64,000 nt of DNA from CALHVX01 sp051027215 (GTDB lineage Bacteria > Pseudomonadota > Gammaproteobacteria > Pseudomonadales > Azotimanducaceae), in assembly GCA_051027215.1 (NCBI GenBank), contig JBPCXR010000029.1, positions 1 through 64,000 of the forward strand, written 5' to 3'. The position numbers and the translations under genes are program-made. Below, piece after piece: positions 16,305-24,513 of this stretch; position 1 is the stretch's first letter, and each line of letters opens with the position of its first letter. The notes under the pieces were generated by a model that saw only the letters and a list, made by a program, of their open reading frames with translations, had not been told where the DNA came from and made no database searches.

Positions 16305-17605
16305 GTAAAGCAGAGCCCATCATTGGCCAGAACGGTGTCGCGATCGAAACCTATGACTACGATGGCAGCGGCTATCGCAGTTATGAGATCTATCAGCGCG
16401 AGCGGGTCGGCCAATCGACAGAGAAAATCAACGGCGCACAGTTAGCTTCTGCGGAGTTCGCCGCCAACCCCTACCCGCTGCTGACGATCCTGCGAGAAAA
16501 CTACCCTTGCTACCGCGACTGGATCAACAACTGCTACTGGATCACGCGCTACGACGACGTGACCTCGATTTTCGCCGACGATGCCAATTTCGAAACTCGC
16601 ACCAAGCGCTGGTTCTACGGCCTCACCGACTTCGGTAACGACCTAGGGCAAACCCTGCCCGTGCAGTGGGCCTGGGCCAATAGCATGGACAAACATGCGG
16701 CCGCCGTCGCCGAGACACTGATTGCTGATTTTGGCGATCGCGGTGCTGCAGACTTGGCGCTCGAGTTCGCTGCGCGTTACCCGTTACTCATGCTTGGCAA
16801 GCAGCTACAACTACCGGACGCGGACCTGGACCAATTTGCGCTGCTGTACTGGCAAGCCCAAAACGGCGTCAGCTGGAGAGGCCAAGCCCAAGTGGAGGGC
16901 AAAGCCGCATTACAGAAGCTGGTCGACTACTTTACCCCTCTAATGACCCAGGCCCACGGCGACGATAGTCTTATTGGCGCCGTGGTTGAGGCCGGCGGTA
17001 ACGCCCGAGATCTGGTCGCAACCTTATTAGAGGCGGATCACGAAACTCTGCACGGCGCTTTGGCAAACCTGTGGATGCTGTTGCTCACTCACCCTGAAGC
17101 GCTAGATTCGGTAAAAAGAGATCGGCTGGCGCTGAAGATCGCCTACTTAGAGAGCTTGCGTCACTCACCTGCAGTCATAACAGCCAAGCGCTTTGCTAAA
17201 CAAGAGGTCGAGCGCTTTGGTCGCCTAATTCCCAAGGGCGGCCTCATGCGTCTTTCTGCGCTAGCAGCGAATCGTGACCCAAGGCTGTTTAACGACGCCG
17301 ATACCTTTGTCGCCAATCGTCGCGACATCTGTCATCGCGAAGCCCGCGGCCAATACCGAGCAGACGGTTTGCCCACGGCGATAACCTTCGGCTTGGGCCA
17401 GCCCAGCAAACACCCGGCAATCCCCGAAGATCGGCCGAGATCTCGCTATGCGGTAACGCGGGATACCGTCGTCACCGCCTCGCAAACGCTCATGGCAGCG
17501 CTGCCTAGTTTGCGGCTGCAACCAGGCTTCGAACCGACCCTGAAGAGCCTGCGAATCGGCGACTTATATACCTGTTGGAATCTGCCTATACAGTTCGACC
17601 GCTAG
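16301..17605 (+). CDS. P450 homologue lacking the heme-ligand cysteine
   Basis: About 434 residues, a full-length open frame. The N-terminal core (EFAANPYPLLTILRENYP, WITRYDDV) and K-helix (LESLRHSP, ExxR kept) align well with the upstream P450. In the heme loop, however, FGxGxHxCxG has become FGLGQPSKHPA: lysine 370 (17408-17410) replaces the cysteine, proline the histidine, proline the glycine. The C-helix HxxxR that holds a heme propionate is also lost (DKHAAAV), and the I-helix reads ADHETLHG rather than AGGETTRG. It cannot be a normal monooxygenase. GTG 16301 overlaps the previous stop; ATG 16280 is an alternative. Cysteine-less homologues such as EryCII and DesVIII act as partner proteins (known), which is the favoured idea here. 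Confidence 0.88.
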   Translation: MSKAEPIIGQNGVAIETYDYDGSGYRSYEIYQRERVGQSTEKINGAQLASAEFAANPYPLLTILRENYPCYRDWINNCYWITRYDDVTSIFADDANFETRTKRWFYGLTDFGNDLGQTLPVQWAWANSMDKHAAAVAETLIADFGDRGAADLALEFAARYPLLMLGKQLQLPDADLDQFALLYWQAQNGVSWRGQAQVEGKAALQKLVDYFTPLMTQAHGDDSLIGAVVEAGGNARDLVATLLEADHETLHGALANLWMLLLTHPEALDSVKRDRLALKIAYLESLRHSPAVITAKRFAKQEVERFGRLIPKGGLMRLSALAANRDPRLFNDADTFVANRRDICHREARGQYRADGLPTAITFGLGQPSKHPAIPEDRPRSRYAVTRDTVVTASQTLMAALPSLRLQPGFEPTLKSLRIGDLYTCWNLPIQFDR

Positions 17606-17648
17606 GCAGACGTCGTGTCGACCCTACGCGGTCGCCCTAGGAGCAAAT

Positions 17649-18923
17649 ATGGCTGAAGCCACAGAACAGCAAATAGCACCCATTGACCCACGGTTGTTTG
17701 ACGGTCCGGAATTTCAGCGCGATCCGTTCCCGCTGTATAAACGCCTACGGGACGAACAACCGCTGTTTCACGATCGTTTTCACAATCGCTGGATACTCAG
17801 CCGCTACTGGGACATCGACGCCGCCTTTCAAGACAACGAGTCATTCGATCGAGCCGTCTATCGACCTGATGGACCCTACCAATTCGGCACCAATCACGTG
17901 TTCGGTCCAAACATTTTGGAGTACGGCAACAGCGGCGAACATCGAAGGCTTCGCAATATCGTTGCCGGTCAGTTCGTGGGCCAGAAGCTGAACGATTTCC
18001 TGCCGATGATTCACCAGATCACCGAAGAGGTGATCGATCGCTTCAAAAACGACGGCGCGGTGGAGCTGGTCTCGCAGTTCTCCAGCCAAGTGCCGATCCG
18101 CGTGATCTCCAATATGCTCGGTCTACCCCGAGAAGACGAAGACACCTTTGTGGGTTGGTATCAGGCCTTGATCGCCGGCCTCGGTTTTGGTGGCGAGCAC
18201 CTAGCCCGGGGCATTGCTGCACGCAATGAAATGTGGGCTTACCTCGACCCGCTAATTGAAGCGCGTACCGGTAAAGATGGCGAAGATCTGCTGTCACGAA
18301 TCTGCAATGCCGAGCTCGGCGGCAGCCGCATGACGTCTGAAGAAATCAAAGGTTTCGTCGCGCTGCTACTCGCCGCCGGGGGCGATACCACCGACAAGGC
18401 CATCGCCAACATGTGGTACCACATGCTCTATACCCGGCCGGACCAGTTGAACGCGCTGCGCAGCGATCCAGACCTATGGCAGAACGCCTTTACCGAGATG
18501 ATGCGCTACGACGCTGTGGTGCATGCGCAATTTCGCTTCACCACTCGGGAGGTCGAGCTACACAACCAGGTCATCCCTGAGCGCGCTGGCGTTATCCTCT
18601 ATCTTGGCTCGGGTAATCGCGACGAGCGAGTGTTCAACAACCCCGACCAGTTTGATCTGCTGCGAGACGATCTGCATATGGGTCGCGAGAATCGTTCCGG
18701 GCGCTATAAAGACAGCAAACCCGGTCACCTCGGGTTCGGTATCGGCCAACACTTCTGCATGGGTTACGCGATGGCTCGGCAAGAATCGCAAATCGCTTGC
18801 AGCCTGTTGCTGGAGGCGCTGGGTTCGCCCAGACCGCGTGAGGCCAAGCATGCGGGCATCGTGTCGCCATCTATCGACTCCGGAGGATTTCGTGCGCCCG
18901 AGTCACTTTGGCTCGAGTTTTAG
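17649..18923 (+). CDS. Cytochrome P450 (third P450-fold gene of plus-strand arm)
   Basis: 424 residues. Landmarks: DPFPLYKRLR near the N-terminus, C-helix GEHRRLRN, I-helix AAGGDTTDKA, K-helix TEMMRYD with ExxR, and heme loop FGIGQHFCMGYAM with thiolate C370. AGGAG lies five bases before the ATG. All catalytic signatures are intact, in contrast to the gene directly upstream. The ferredoxin gene starts two bases after its stop, which suggests the two are a working redox pair. Substrate unknown. Confidence 0.93.
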   Translation: MAEATEQQIAPIDPRLFDGPEFQRDPFPLYKRLRDEQPLFHDRFHNRWILSRYWDIDAAFQDNESFDRAVYRPDGPYQFGTNHVFGPNILEYGNSGEHRRLRNIVAGQFVGQKLNDFLPMIHQITEEVIDRFKNDGAVELVSQFSSQVPIRVISNMLGLPREDEDTFVGWYQALIAGLGFGGEHLARGIAARNEMWAYLDPLIEARTGKDGEDLLSRICNAELGGSRMTSEEIKGFVALLLAAGGDTTDKAIANMWYHMLYTRPDQLNALRSDPDLWQNAFTEMMRYDAVVHAQFRFTTREVELHNQVIPERAGVILYLGSGNRDERVFNNPDQFDLLRDDLHMGRENRSGRYKDSKPGHLGFGIGQHFCMGYAMARQESQIACSLLLEALGSPRPREAKHAGIVSPSIDSGGFRAPESLWLEF

Positions 18924-18925
18924 CC

Positions 18926-19126
18926 ATGAAGGTTCGCATTGATTTAGACGCCTGTTATCGCAGCGGCGAGTGCTACTACAACCATCCGGAATTGGTGCGC
19001 ATGGGGGACGACGGTGATCCGCAACTGATCGCCACAGACCTAAACAGTGATGAGCTAGAACGCCACGCCCGGGAAGCGGCAGAAGTATGCCCGGCCTCGG
19101 CTTGGATCATCGACGAATCAACCTAA
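18926..19126 (+). CDS. 3Fe-4S ferredoxin, P450-associated
   Basis: 66 residues. Cysteines C10, C16 and C54 (CX5C, then VCP) are the pattern of single-cluster 3Fe-4S ferredoxins encoded next to bacterial P450s. It probably delivers electrons to the P450 that ends two bases before its ATG. The longer in-frame start inside the P450 gene is not credible. No ferredoxin reductase is encoded in the cluster, so a FAD-dependent reductase from elsewhere must be shared with the 7Fe ferredoxin at 14418. Confidence 0.9.
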   Translation: MKVRIDLDACYRSGECYYNHPELVRMGDDGDPQLIATDLNSDELERHAREAAEVCPASAWIIDEST

Positions 19127-19149
19127 ACAGTGCAGCGGGGATCACTGAC

Positions 19150-20049
19150 ATGAGCACATTGAAAGGCAAGAACGCGATTGTCACCGGCGCAGCGGTGGGC
19201 CTCGGCCAATCCTACGCTCGGGCATTGGCGCAACAAGGCGTAAACGTTGCGGTCTGTGATGTACGCGACGAGATCAGCGAGCGCCCCGCGGAGCTCGAAG
19301 CCCTCGGCGTACGCGCTGTTGGCTGGCAGGCTGATGTCTCCATTGCCGCGGACGTGCGCCGAGTGGTCGACGGAGCCCGCCAGGCTCTCGGTAGCATCGA
19401 TATTTTGATCAACAACGCTGGAGTTTGGGGCGCGAGCGTGGCTGACGATGGGTTGGACAAAAGCCTGGAAGACTATGACAGCATCGTCGGTACCAATTTG
19501 AAAGGCGAGTATCTATTCGGGCGCGCGGTCATTCCCATCATGCTCGAACAGGGAACCGGCGGCGAGATCGTCAATGTGGCAACAGATCACATGGTGACTT
19601 GCGGTACGCCAAACAACATTTGCCCCAACCTGCCCACCTGCCCTTGGAGTCAACCGAATCCTGGCTTCGATGGTCCGCCTCGACCAACCGGGGGCGGTGA
19701 CGCCATGGATCTCTACGACGCCGCCAAGTGGGGTCTCAACGGTCTGCTGTTTGCTTGGGCCAAGGCGCTGCGGCCCCATGACATTCGCGTCAACGCACTG
19801 TGCATGGGTGCAACGGATTCCAACATGTTGCGCTCGTTCCACAACTTCGATCCGTCGCCGGAAGAGGAGGCTTCCTGGATGCGCGCCGAAGACGCCGCCC
19901 AGGTGCTCATCGATCTGTTGCTCGAAGGTCCCGCAGGACGCACCGGTGAGAACTTGAATTTCTGCGTCGGCAGACCGGTGAAATTGGAGCCGCCCCTCAC
20001 GCCCATTTATGTACTCCCTGAGGCACTGCAAAAAGGCGCAACAACATGA
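19150..20049 (+). CDS. SDR family oxidoreductase with cysteine-containing insertion
   Basis: 299 residues. Rossmann loop TGAAVGLGQS (12-21), NNAG (88-91), active-site Y189-x3-K193 (YDAAK) and ALCMGATDSNM after the core. Between strand VNVATDH and the catalytic tyrosine there are about 30 extra residues with three cysteines (C151, C158, C164) and many prolines and glycines. The usual catalytic serine position appears as threonine 145. Probably oxidises a hydroxyl made by the P450s. Its stop overlaps the next start (ATGA at 20046-20049). It is a close relative of that next SDR. Confidence 0.88.
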   Translation: MSTLKGKNAIVTGAAVGLGQSYARALAQQGVNVAVCDVRDEISERPAELEALGVRAVGWQADVSIAADVRRVVDGARQALGSIDILINNAGVWGASVADDGLDKSLEDYDSIVGTNLKGEYLFGRAVIPIMLEQGTGGEIVNVATDHMVTCGTPNNICPNLPTCPWSQPNPGFDGPPRPTGGGDAMDLYDAAKWGLNGLLFAWAKALRPHDIRVNALCMGATDSNMLRSFHNFDPSPEEEASWMRAEDAAQVLIDLLLEGPAGRTGENLNFCVGRPVKLEPPLTPIYVLPEALQKGATT

Positions 20050-20822
20050 GCATCGTCGAAAACAAAGTCGCTATTGTCAGCGGCGCAGCCCAGGGTCTTG
20101 GCACCGCCTTTGCACAGCGCCTAGCTGCAGAGGGTGCAAAGGTTCTGGCCTTCGACAGTCAACCGCAGATCGAATCTGTGTTTGCCAATGTAGCCAATGT
20201 CACCGCCGTCGTGGCAGATGTCTCCAAGCGCGCGGACGTGGAGTCAGTGGTGGCCCAAGCAGCTGCCATGGGCGGCATCGATTTGCTGATCAACAACGCC
20301 GGCCAATGGAAAAGAACGCCCGTAACCAGCAGTTGGGACCAGGCACTCGCCGACTGGGACACCATCATGGACACCAATCTGAAGGGGGTATTGATGCTGT
20401 CGCGAGCGGTGGTCCCGCACCTGATTAAGCGTGGTGGCGGCGACATCATCAACATCTCCACTTACTACGTGTTGCCAGCCAAGAGCGATGGCACCAATCC
20501 ACCGGAGACCGATCTCTACAACGCATCGAAGTGGGCTCTGAACGGCTTTACCGACGCTTGGGCCAAGTATTTGGCCAAGGACAACATTCGCGTGAATGCC
20601 CTGTGTATGGGCGCAACCGATTCGCCCATGCTACGTGGGCTGTTTCCCGACGGGGAATACCCTGCATCAATGAAAGATGTAGTAATGGCGCCCGAGACCA
20701 TCGCCCAGCAACTGCTGGAATTACTCGAGGATGGTCGTAGCGGCGAAAACATCGGCGCCTGGGTCGGTGAACCAGTCGTCGTGGGCGAACGGGCCGCAGC
20801 GCACAAGCGAATCACGGGTTAG
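20046..20822 (+). CDS. SDR family oxidoreductase
   Basis: 258 residues. Cofactor loop SGAAQGLGT, NNAG, catalytic S138, Y158 and K162 (YNASK), and ALCMGATDSPM, nearly the same as in the upstream SDR, so the pair looks like a tandem duplication. The stretch between S138 and Y158 is about seven residues longer than usual but lacks the cysteines of its neighbour. Translation is coupled by an ATGA overlap. Likely a dehydrogenase of the same pathway acting on a related intermediate. Confidence 0.9.
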   Translation: MSIVENKVAIVSGAAQGLGTAFAQRLAAEGAKVLAFDSQPQIESVFANVANVTAVVADVSKRADVESVVAQAAAMGGIDLLINNAGQWKRTPVTSSWDQALADWDTIMDTNLKGVLMLSRAVVPHLIKRGGGDIINISTYYVLPAKSDGTNPPETDLYNASKWALNGFTDAWAKYLAKDNIRVNALCMGATDSPMLRGLFPDGEYPASMKDVVMAPETIAQQLLELLEDGRSGENIGAWVGEPVVVGERAAAHKRITG

Positions 20823-20848
20823 ACCCGACAAACAGAAGGATACAGAAC

Positions 20849-21622
20849 ATGGGCATGCTCGATGATTTCAAACTCGACGGTCAGGTCGCCGTCGTTACCG
20901 GTGGCGGGCGCGGTATCGGCCGCGGGATTGCCCTAGCACTCGCCGACTGCGGCGCAGACGTGGTGGTGGTTGCACGTCGACAGGAAGATGTTGATGGCGT
21001 CGCCAAGGAAATCGCAGAGCGCGGTCGTCGTGGCTTAGGCATTTCCGCAGACGTCATGGACTGGGAGTCCATTCCCAAGGTTCTGGATCAGGTGGTGAGC
21101 GAGTTTGGACGGCTCGACATCATGGTCAACAACGCCGGCGGCAACCTAGATCGGCAAATGCATGGGTTGCCCGATATCTCCATGGAAAAATTCGATGAAC
21201 AATTGCATCTGAACATGAAGACTAAATGGTGGGGGGCCCAGCAAGCAGCGAAGCGCATGACTGACGGCGGTCGCATCATTAACATCATCTCCATCGCCGC
21301 GCACAAACCTTCTCCGGGTTTTGGCGTTTATTCCGCGGCAAACATGGGCATGATCAGCATGACTCGAACCATGGCCGTGGAGCTTGCGCCGAAACAGATC
21401 ACCGTAAACTGCATCGCGCCTGGCATCATCGTTACCGACATGCTGAAAGAGACCATGCACATTACCGATGAACAGGCGCGCGCCACTTTCGATGGCGTGA
21501 TCCCGCTGGGTCGCACCGGCACGCCAGAAGACTGCGCTGCAGCCGCGGTGTTCTTCGCTGCACCGGCAGCGCGCTGGATCACCGGCCAGTACATAGACGT
21601 CGCCGGTGGTCAACCGAACTAG
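20849..21622 (+). CDS. SDR family protein with YxxxN instead of YxxxK
   Basis: 257 residues. Cofactor loop TGGGRGIGRG, NNAGG (94-98), S148 and Y161 are in place, but the lysine four residues after the tyrosine is asparagine 165 (YSAAN, codon AAC). That lysine lowers the tyrosine pKa and binds the nicotinamide ribose in classical SDRs, so activity is probably altered or lost. Otherwise the protein is a normal full-length classical SDR similar to 7-alpha-hydroxysteroid dehydrogenase-like enzymes. Fifth gene of the plus arm, 26 bases after the previous stop, preceded by AAGGA. Confidence 0.88.
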   Translation: MGMLDDFKLDGQVAVVTGGGRGIGRGIALALADCGADVVVVARRQEDVDGVAKEIAERGRRGLGISADVMDWESIPKVLDQVVSEFGRLDIMVNNAGGNLDRQMHGLPDISMEKFDEQLHLNMKTKWWGAQQAAKRMTDGGRIINIISIAAHKPSPGFGVYSAANMGMISMTRTMAVELAPKQITVNCIAPGIIVTDMLKETMHITDEQARATFDGVIPLGRTGTPEDCAAAAVFFAAPAARWITGQYIDVAGGQPN

Positions 21623-21659
21623 CCGACCAGCCAATGCTCAGAACCGAAAAGGAGGACTC

Positions 21660-22160
21660 ATGGATCCGCAGCTTCAAGAACTGCTAGACAAGCGTGCGTG
21701 CGAAGAAGTGATTTTACGCTACGGGCGCACCCAAGATTGGCTCGACGAGGAAGGTCAAATCACCTGCTTCTGGGCAGACGCCGACGTTGACTATGGGTTC
21801 TTCAAAGGGTCTGGCGCCGAATTTGTCACCACCGTCATGGAGCATGAGCGCAGCGTGCCGCGACGCTGGCACCTGTGTACCAGTATCATGGTGCAAATCG
21901 ACGGTAACCGTGCGAAAGCCGAGTGCTATGGCATTGCCGTCGGCGGCGAAGGCGGCGGCGAACTGCAGAGCATGTTCGGCGGCCGCTATCTGGATGAATT
22001 GGAAAAACGCGACGGCGAATGGCGCATCTCTAAACGCACCTACATACTCGATTGGAGCCAACAGTTTAGCGATGCCATCGCCGATACCGCGGGCGATGAC
22101 TTTGCCTTGCACGTGCTAGACATCTCCAAAGCCGGACACCCTGCCTATCGGCCGCTCTAG
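21660..22160 (+). CDS. SnoaL-like (NTF2-fold) protein, copy 2 of the P450 cluster
   Basis: 166 residues, the same length as the copy at 12407. The helix CEEVILRYGRTQDWLDEEG, WADADVDYGFF and RYLDELEKRDGEWRISKRT ending are typical of SnoaL_4-type proteins. AAGGAGG lies five bases before the ATG, the best ribosome site of the cluster; the longer in-frame form starts inside the SDR gene and is rejected. Possible role: dehydratase or isomerase on an oxidised intermediate. Two such proteins, one in each divergent arm, suggest two separate steps. Confidence 0.82.
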   Translation: MDPQLQELLDKRACEEVILRYGRTQDWLDEEGQITCFWADADVDYGFFKGSGAEFVTTVMEHERSVPRRWHLCTSIMVQIDGNRAKAECYGIAVGGEGGGELQSMFGGRYLDELEKRDGEWRISKRTYILDWSQQFSDAIADTAGDDFALHVLDISKAGHPAYRPL

Positions 22161-22165
22161 GACCT

Positions 22166-23191
22166 ATGAGCATGAGCAATGAAAGTAGCAACCAGCAGCT
22201 GTACTTAAAACGTCACCCGGAGGGAATTGCTGGGCCGGGGGATTTTGAGGTCCGGGACGCACCGATGCCCAGCATCGGCGAGGGTGAGTTGCTGATCGAA
22301 GCTCACTACCTGTCGGTAGACGCCGCACTGCGTCTCATTGTCCGAGACAGCGACGAGTTCCTGTTTCGAGTTCAACCTGGTGACCTGGTATTCGGCTCCA
22401 GCGCCGGGCGCGTCATTGAGTCCAATCATCCGGACTGGCGGGTGGGGGAATATCTTTACGGATCGTTAGGGGTGCAGTCTTATGCCGTGAGCGATGGCAG
22501 CGGTTTGCAACGCTGTGATCTGACCCAAGCACCATTGCCTGCCTGGCTAGGCGGTTTCGGCGTATCGGGACTCACCGCTTACTTCGCGATGTTCGACGTT
22601 TGCAAACCGCAGCCCGGACAAACGGTGCTCGTTAACGGCGCCGCTGGCGCAGTGGGCTCCATGGCCGGTCAATTTGCCCGCTTAGCAGGCGCTCACACCA
22701 TCGGACTCACTAGCAGTGCCGAAAAATGCCGCTGGTTGACCGAGACTTTGGGCTACGACGTTGCGATCAACTATAAAGACAACGATTGGCAAGAACAGTT
22801 GGCCAAAGCGGCCCCGGATCGGCTCGATGTCATATTCGACAACGTAGGCGGTGAGCTGCTGGACGAGAGTCTGCCGCTAATCGCCATGCATGGCACCGTG
22901 TTGCTCTGCGGATCCACCTCCCAATACACCCTAGAAGACATGGGTGGACCACGTAACTACATCTGGTTAGGCACCATGCGCGGTCGCTTGCAAGGGTTCG
23001 TGGTATTCGACTACGAAGCTCGCTATCCGGAAGCACGGGCACGAATGGCGCAGTGGGTTGCCAACGGCAAGATCACCTTGGTCGAGCATGTGCGCGATGG
23101 CGCAGTGGACGGTTTCCCTGCGGCGTTTCAAGCGCTGTATGAGGGAGAGAACTTAGGGAAAATGCTGCTGCGTCTACCCGCAGCCGAGTAG
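22166..23191 (+). CDS. NADP-dependent MDR oxidoreductase (PTGR-like), last gene of P450 cluster
   Basis: 341 residues. Nucleotide loop VLVNGAAGAVGSMAGQFAR, then VIFDNVGGELLDES and LLCGSTSQY, as in the paralogue at 5327. The family reduces carbon-carbon double bonds conjugated to carbonyls. After a P450, SDR and dehydratase sequence, a double-bond reductase is a sensible last step. It starts five bases after the SnoaL-like stop; a second ATG at 22172 is also possible. Confidence 0.88.
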   Translation: MSMSNESSNQQLYLKRHPEGIAGPGDFEVRDAPMPSIGEGELLIEAHYLSVDAALRLIVRDSDEFLFRVQPGDLVFGSSAGRVIESNHPDWRVGEYLYGSLGVQSYAVSDGSGLQRCDLTQAPLPAWLGGFGVSGLTAYFAMFDVCKPQPGQTVLVNGAAGAVGSMAGQFARLAGAHTIGLTSSAEKCRWLTETLGYDVAINYKDNDWQEQLAKAAPDRLDVIFDNVGGELLDESLPLIAMHGTVLLCGSTSQYTLEDMGGPRNYIWLGTMRGRLQGFVVFDYEARYPEARARMAQWVANGKITLVEHVRDGAVDGFPAAFQALYEGENLGKMLLRLPAAE

Positions 23192-23306
23192 CGTAGGCCA
23201 ATAGCAGCCACTAACCACGCGCTAGTGCTGCAGGTTCTAAGTTAGCCGCTGATAGTTCGACGCCATTGCCGTAAACTGCTCGCCACCCACATACACAGGA
23301 GCGAAG

Positions 23307-24467
23307 GTGTTGGCGCGCTATTTGTTTTGCGGTTTGATCTTAGTCCTAGGTTTCGGCTGTGCATCCACCAAGCTTAGTACAGTCACCGTACCCACTGGGC
23401 TCAGCAACACGTTCAGCGCGCTCCCAAGCGGGTGGAATACCATCAAGCCCGGTGGCGAGACCCGCTGTTCGGACGGTAGCGATTATGCCTTCTACGTTCG
23501 CGCCGGTGACCCGAACAAGCTGCTGGTGTATCTGCAAGGCGGTGGCGCTTGCTGGAACCTGCAGACTTGCGACCCCCTGCTTGAGCCGACCTACAGCATT
23601 AGTGCTGAGTCCAGCATCCCAAGGCGCTACGACGGCATTTTCAACTACACGCGCTCCGAAAACCCCTTCAAAAACCACACTGTGGTTTTCGCACCCTATT
23701 GCTCTGCTGACGTACACGTGGGTCGTGCAGAACAACGCTACAAAAGATCGCCCGAACAGAAAGCCAAAATCCGGGCCAAAGGTAAACACAACGGTGATAT
23801 TGCAGACGAGTTCACCATTGTTCACCGGGGCTTCGCCAACGCCAATGCCGTTCTAGACTGGACTGAACGTCATGTTGAAGCCCCGAAGAACATCTTCGTG
23901 TCTGGATCCAGCGCCGGTTCAATTCCTTCACCCTACTATGCGCTACGAATGGCCCGTCTATACCCTCAGGCGAAAATCGTGCAACTCGGCGACGGTGCCG
24001 GGGGCTACCGCCGCAGCAACCCCGACAGCAATCCTAATCTCGCTTGGAATACCGTCGCTGAATTAAGTGATGATCCAGCATTCGCCGGCGTAACAAACGA
24101 TAACTTCAACTACGAGCAGATTTATATACGCGCCGCGAGCGCCGCACCTGAAGTCACCTTCGCCGCCTACGATGCCGCCGAGGACAACGTGCAGAAGCGC
24201 TACTTAGCGCTTGGAGGGGTGCAGGTTGCAAGCCTATTGAGCGCCATCAACGCCAATCAGCGCGACATTCGCCAGGCGGTTCCCGGCTTTCGTTCCTACA
24301 TCGCCGGCGGCGACTCACACACCATTCTCGCCCGTCCGGAGTTTTATACCTTTACCGTCGGCGATCACAGCATAAGAGATTGGGTCGCGCAGCTGGCCGC
24401 CGGTCAACTGGTGAACAACGTTGTTTGTGATCGTTGTGAAATCGCCGAAACCATCAATCGCCTTTAG
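23307..24467 (+). CDS. Pectinacetylesterase-family lipoprotein hydrolase, GTG start
   Basis: 386 residues. Signal with lipobox LGFGC. The family core is clear: LLVYLQGGGACWN, the nucleophile elbow SGSSAGSI, and GDGAGGYRR, as in plant pectinacetylesterase and animal Notum. Family enzymes remove O-acyl groups from carbohydrates or lipoproteins; the bacterial substrate is not defined. AGGAG six bases ahead supports GTG 23307. A surface or periplasmic location is expected. It is followed 46 bases later by another lipoprotein hydrolase. Confidence 0.85.
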   Translation: MLARYLFCGLILVLGFGCASTKLSTVTVPTGLSNTFSALPSGWNTIKPGGETRCSDGSDYAFYVRAGDPNKLLVYLQGGGACWNLQTCDPLLEPTYSISAESSIPRRYDGIFNYTRSENPFKNHTVVFAPYCSADVHVGRAEQRYKRSPEQKAKIRAKGKHNGDIADEFTIVHRGFANANAVLDWTERHVEAPKNIFVSGSSAGSIPSPYYALRMARLYPQAKIVQLGDGAGGYRRSNPDSNPNLAWNTVAELSDDPAFAGVTNDNFNYEQIYIRAASAAPEVTFAAYDAAEDNVQKRYLALGGVQVASLLSAINANQRDIRQAVPGFRSYIAGGDSHTILARPEFYTFTVGDHSIRDWVAQLAAGQLVNNVVCDRCEIAETINRL

Positions 24468-24513
24468 TCCAAGCCCTCGATTCGGCGCCAACGCAACTGG
24501 CAGGAGCTAATAC

